This document shows, piece by piece, positions 63,682 through 64,000 of a stretch of 64,000 nucleotides of DNA (its first letter is position 1; each line of letters starts with the position of its first letter). The translations under genes and the position numbers were made by a program. Source of the stretch: Ahniella affigens (GTDB lineage Bacteria > Pseudomonadota > Gammaproteobacteria > Xanthomonadales > Ahniellaceae); the NCBI RefSeq assembly GCF_003015185.1, contig NZ_CP027860.1:3648501-3712500 (forward strand), given 5' to 3'. The notes beneath the pieces are model-generated. The model was not told where the DNA came from and did no database searches. It saw only the letters and a program-made list of their open reading frames with translations.

Positions 63682-64000
63682 TCACAACTCGCAGCGTCTT
63701 GCCAGTTCCACGAAGCACTGCACCTGTGGGTCTTGCAGCCAGATCGTCGGAATGAAAATACCCGACTGGATCGCCTGAATGGGCTCGCTGATGGGAATGA
63801 CCTTGAGCGCCTTGCCCGCCGTGGCCCGACCGCAGGGCAACAACGGCAGAACAGACACTCCGAGACCGGCCTCGATCATTTGCAAAATGATCGCCGTCGT
63901 CGTTGCCTGCATGCCAATCCTGGGTTGCACTTCGGCCGCGTGAAATGCTTCTAGGACATGTTGTCGGCCGGTTGAGCCCGGCTCGAACAGAATCAGGCTT
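63682..64000 (-). CDS. LysR-family regulator, C-terminal part only
   Basis: The last 105 codons of a gene that enters from the right edge. The visible part is the second half of a LysR effector-binding domain: LILFEPGSTGRQHVLEAF, RIGMQATTTAIILQMIEAGL and GVSVLPLLP, with the typical AGLGVSVLP motif. The DNA-binding domain lies outside the window. It is convergent with the kinase gene. Confidence 0.85.
   Translation of the reverse strand, partial: SLILFEPGSTGRQHVLEAFHAAEVQPRIGMQATTTAIILQMIEAGLGVSVLPLLPCGRATAGKALKVIPISEPIQAIQSGIFIPTIWLQDPQVQCFVELARRCEL

Overview
The window looks like a chromosomal segment of a GC-rich gammaproteobacterium, most likely of the order Xanthomonadales (Lysobacteraceae or Rhodanobacteraceae). 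Pointers are two TonB-dependent receptors of the Xanthomonas/Caulobacter type beside sugar-use genes, hairpin repeats built on TTCGCGGCTGAAGCCGCTCC, a MarR-hppD-hmgA-fahA-maiA tyrosine block, and an ECF sigma factor paired with a Ser/Thr kinase. I recognised no rRNA, tRNA, CRISPR array or complete insertion sequence. The assignment is inference; nothing was searched.

Layout. 1-11650 is a starch/maltodextrin locus: a secreted alpha-amylase cut by the window edge, a TonB receptor, a LacI-type regulator, a second amylase, two different symporters and an alpha-glucosidase, with two copies of a LacI-type operator in the two divergent promoter regions. 11651-12331 is a seven-copy 55-bp tandem array. 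12332-14286 is glutathione-dependent formaldehyde detoxification (frmA, fghA). 14383-28250 is a pectin locus: kdgK, TonB receptor, pectinesterase, pectate lyase, an MhpD-like hydratase, a TRAP transporter, a LacI regulator, kduI and kduD, with four copies of an ACCGGTGTCA-type site. 28307-33488 holds a bacteriohemerythrin and a roughly 1,500-residue secreted DUF11-repeat protein.

33869-42085 is the most unusual part. A TauE/SafE exporter is followed by a tightly coupled gene run. It encodes a flavin/tandem cyclic-nucleotide-binding/four-[4Fe-4S] fusion, a membrane protein with the histidine spacing of a di-haem cytochrome b, and a protein joining a cytoplasmic FHA domain through one membrane helix to a periplasmic region with ten CXXCH motifs. 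Together these could form an NAD(P)H-to-periplasm electron conduit gated by cyclic nucleotide and phosphothreonine. An NTF2-like protein, a GNAT acetyltransferase and tilS follow with overlapping ends.

42279-48412 is housekeeping and mixed: xseB, ispA, a PhoD-like phosphatase, a receptor Ser/Thr kinase, a small secreted protein and a UMF1-type MFS protein. 48545-53867 is the tyrosine/homogentisate block, with a second TauE/SafE gene after it. 54847-56603 is a lower-GC two-gene island (AAA ATPase and DUF4276-like protein) that resembles an anti-phage module. 56773-57400 is a wrecked Ser/Thr kinase gene, followed by a small helix-hairpin-helix protein. 58339-61482 encodes pyruvate dehydrogenase E3 and E2. 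61817-63660 is the ECF sigma factor-kinase pair, and a LysR gene is cut by the right edge. A triple inverted-repeat motif with identical internal spacing precedes two unlinked small secreted-protein genes (46452-46512 and 57417-57476).
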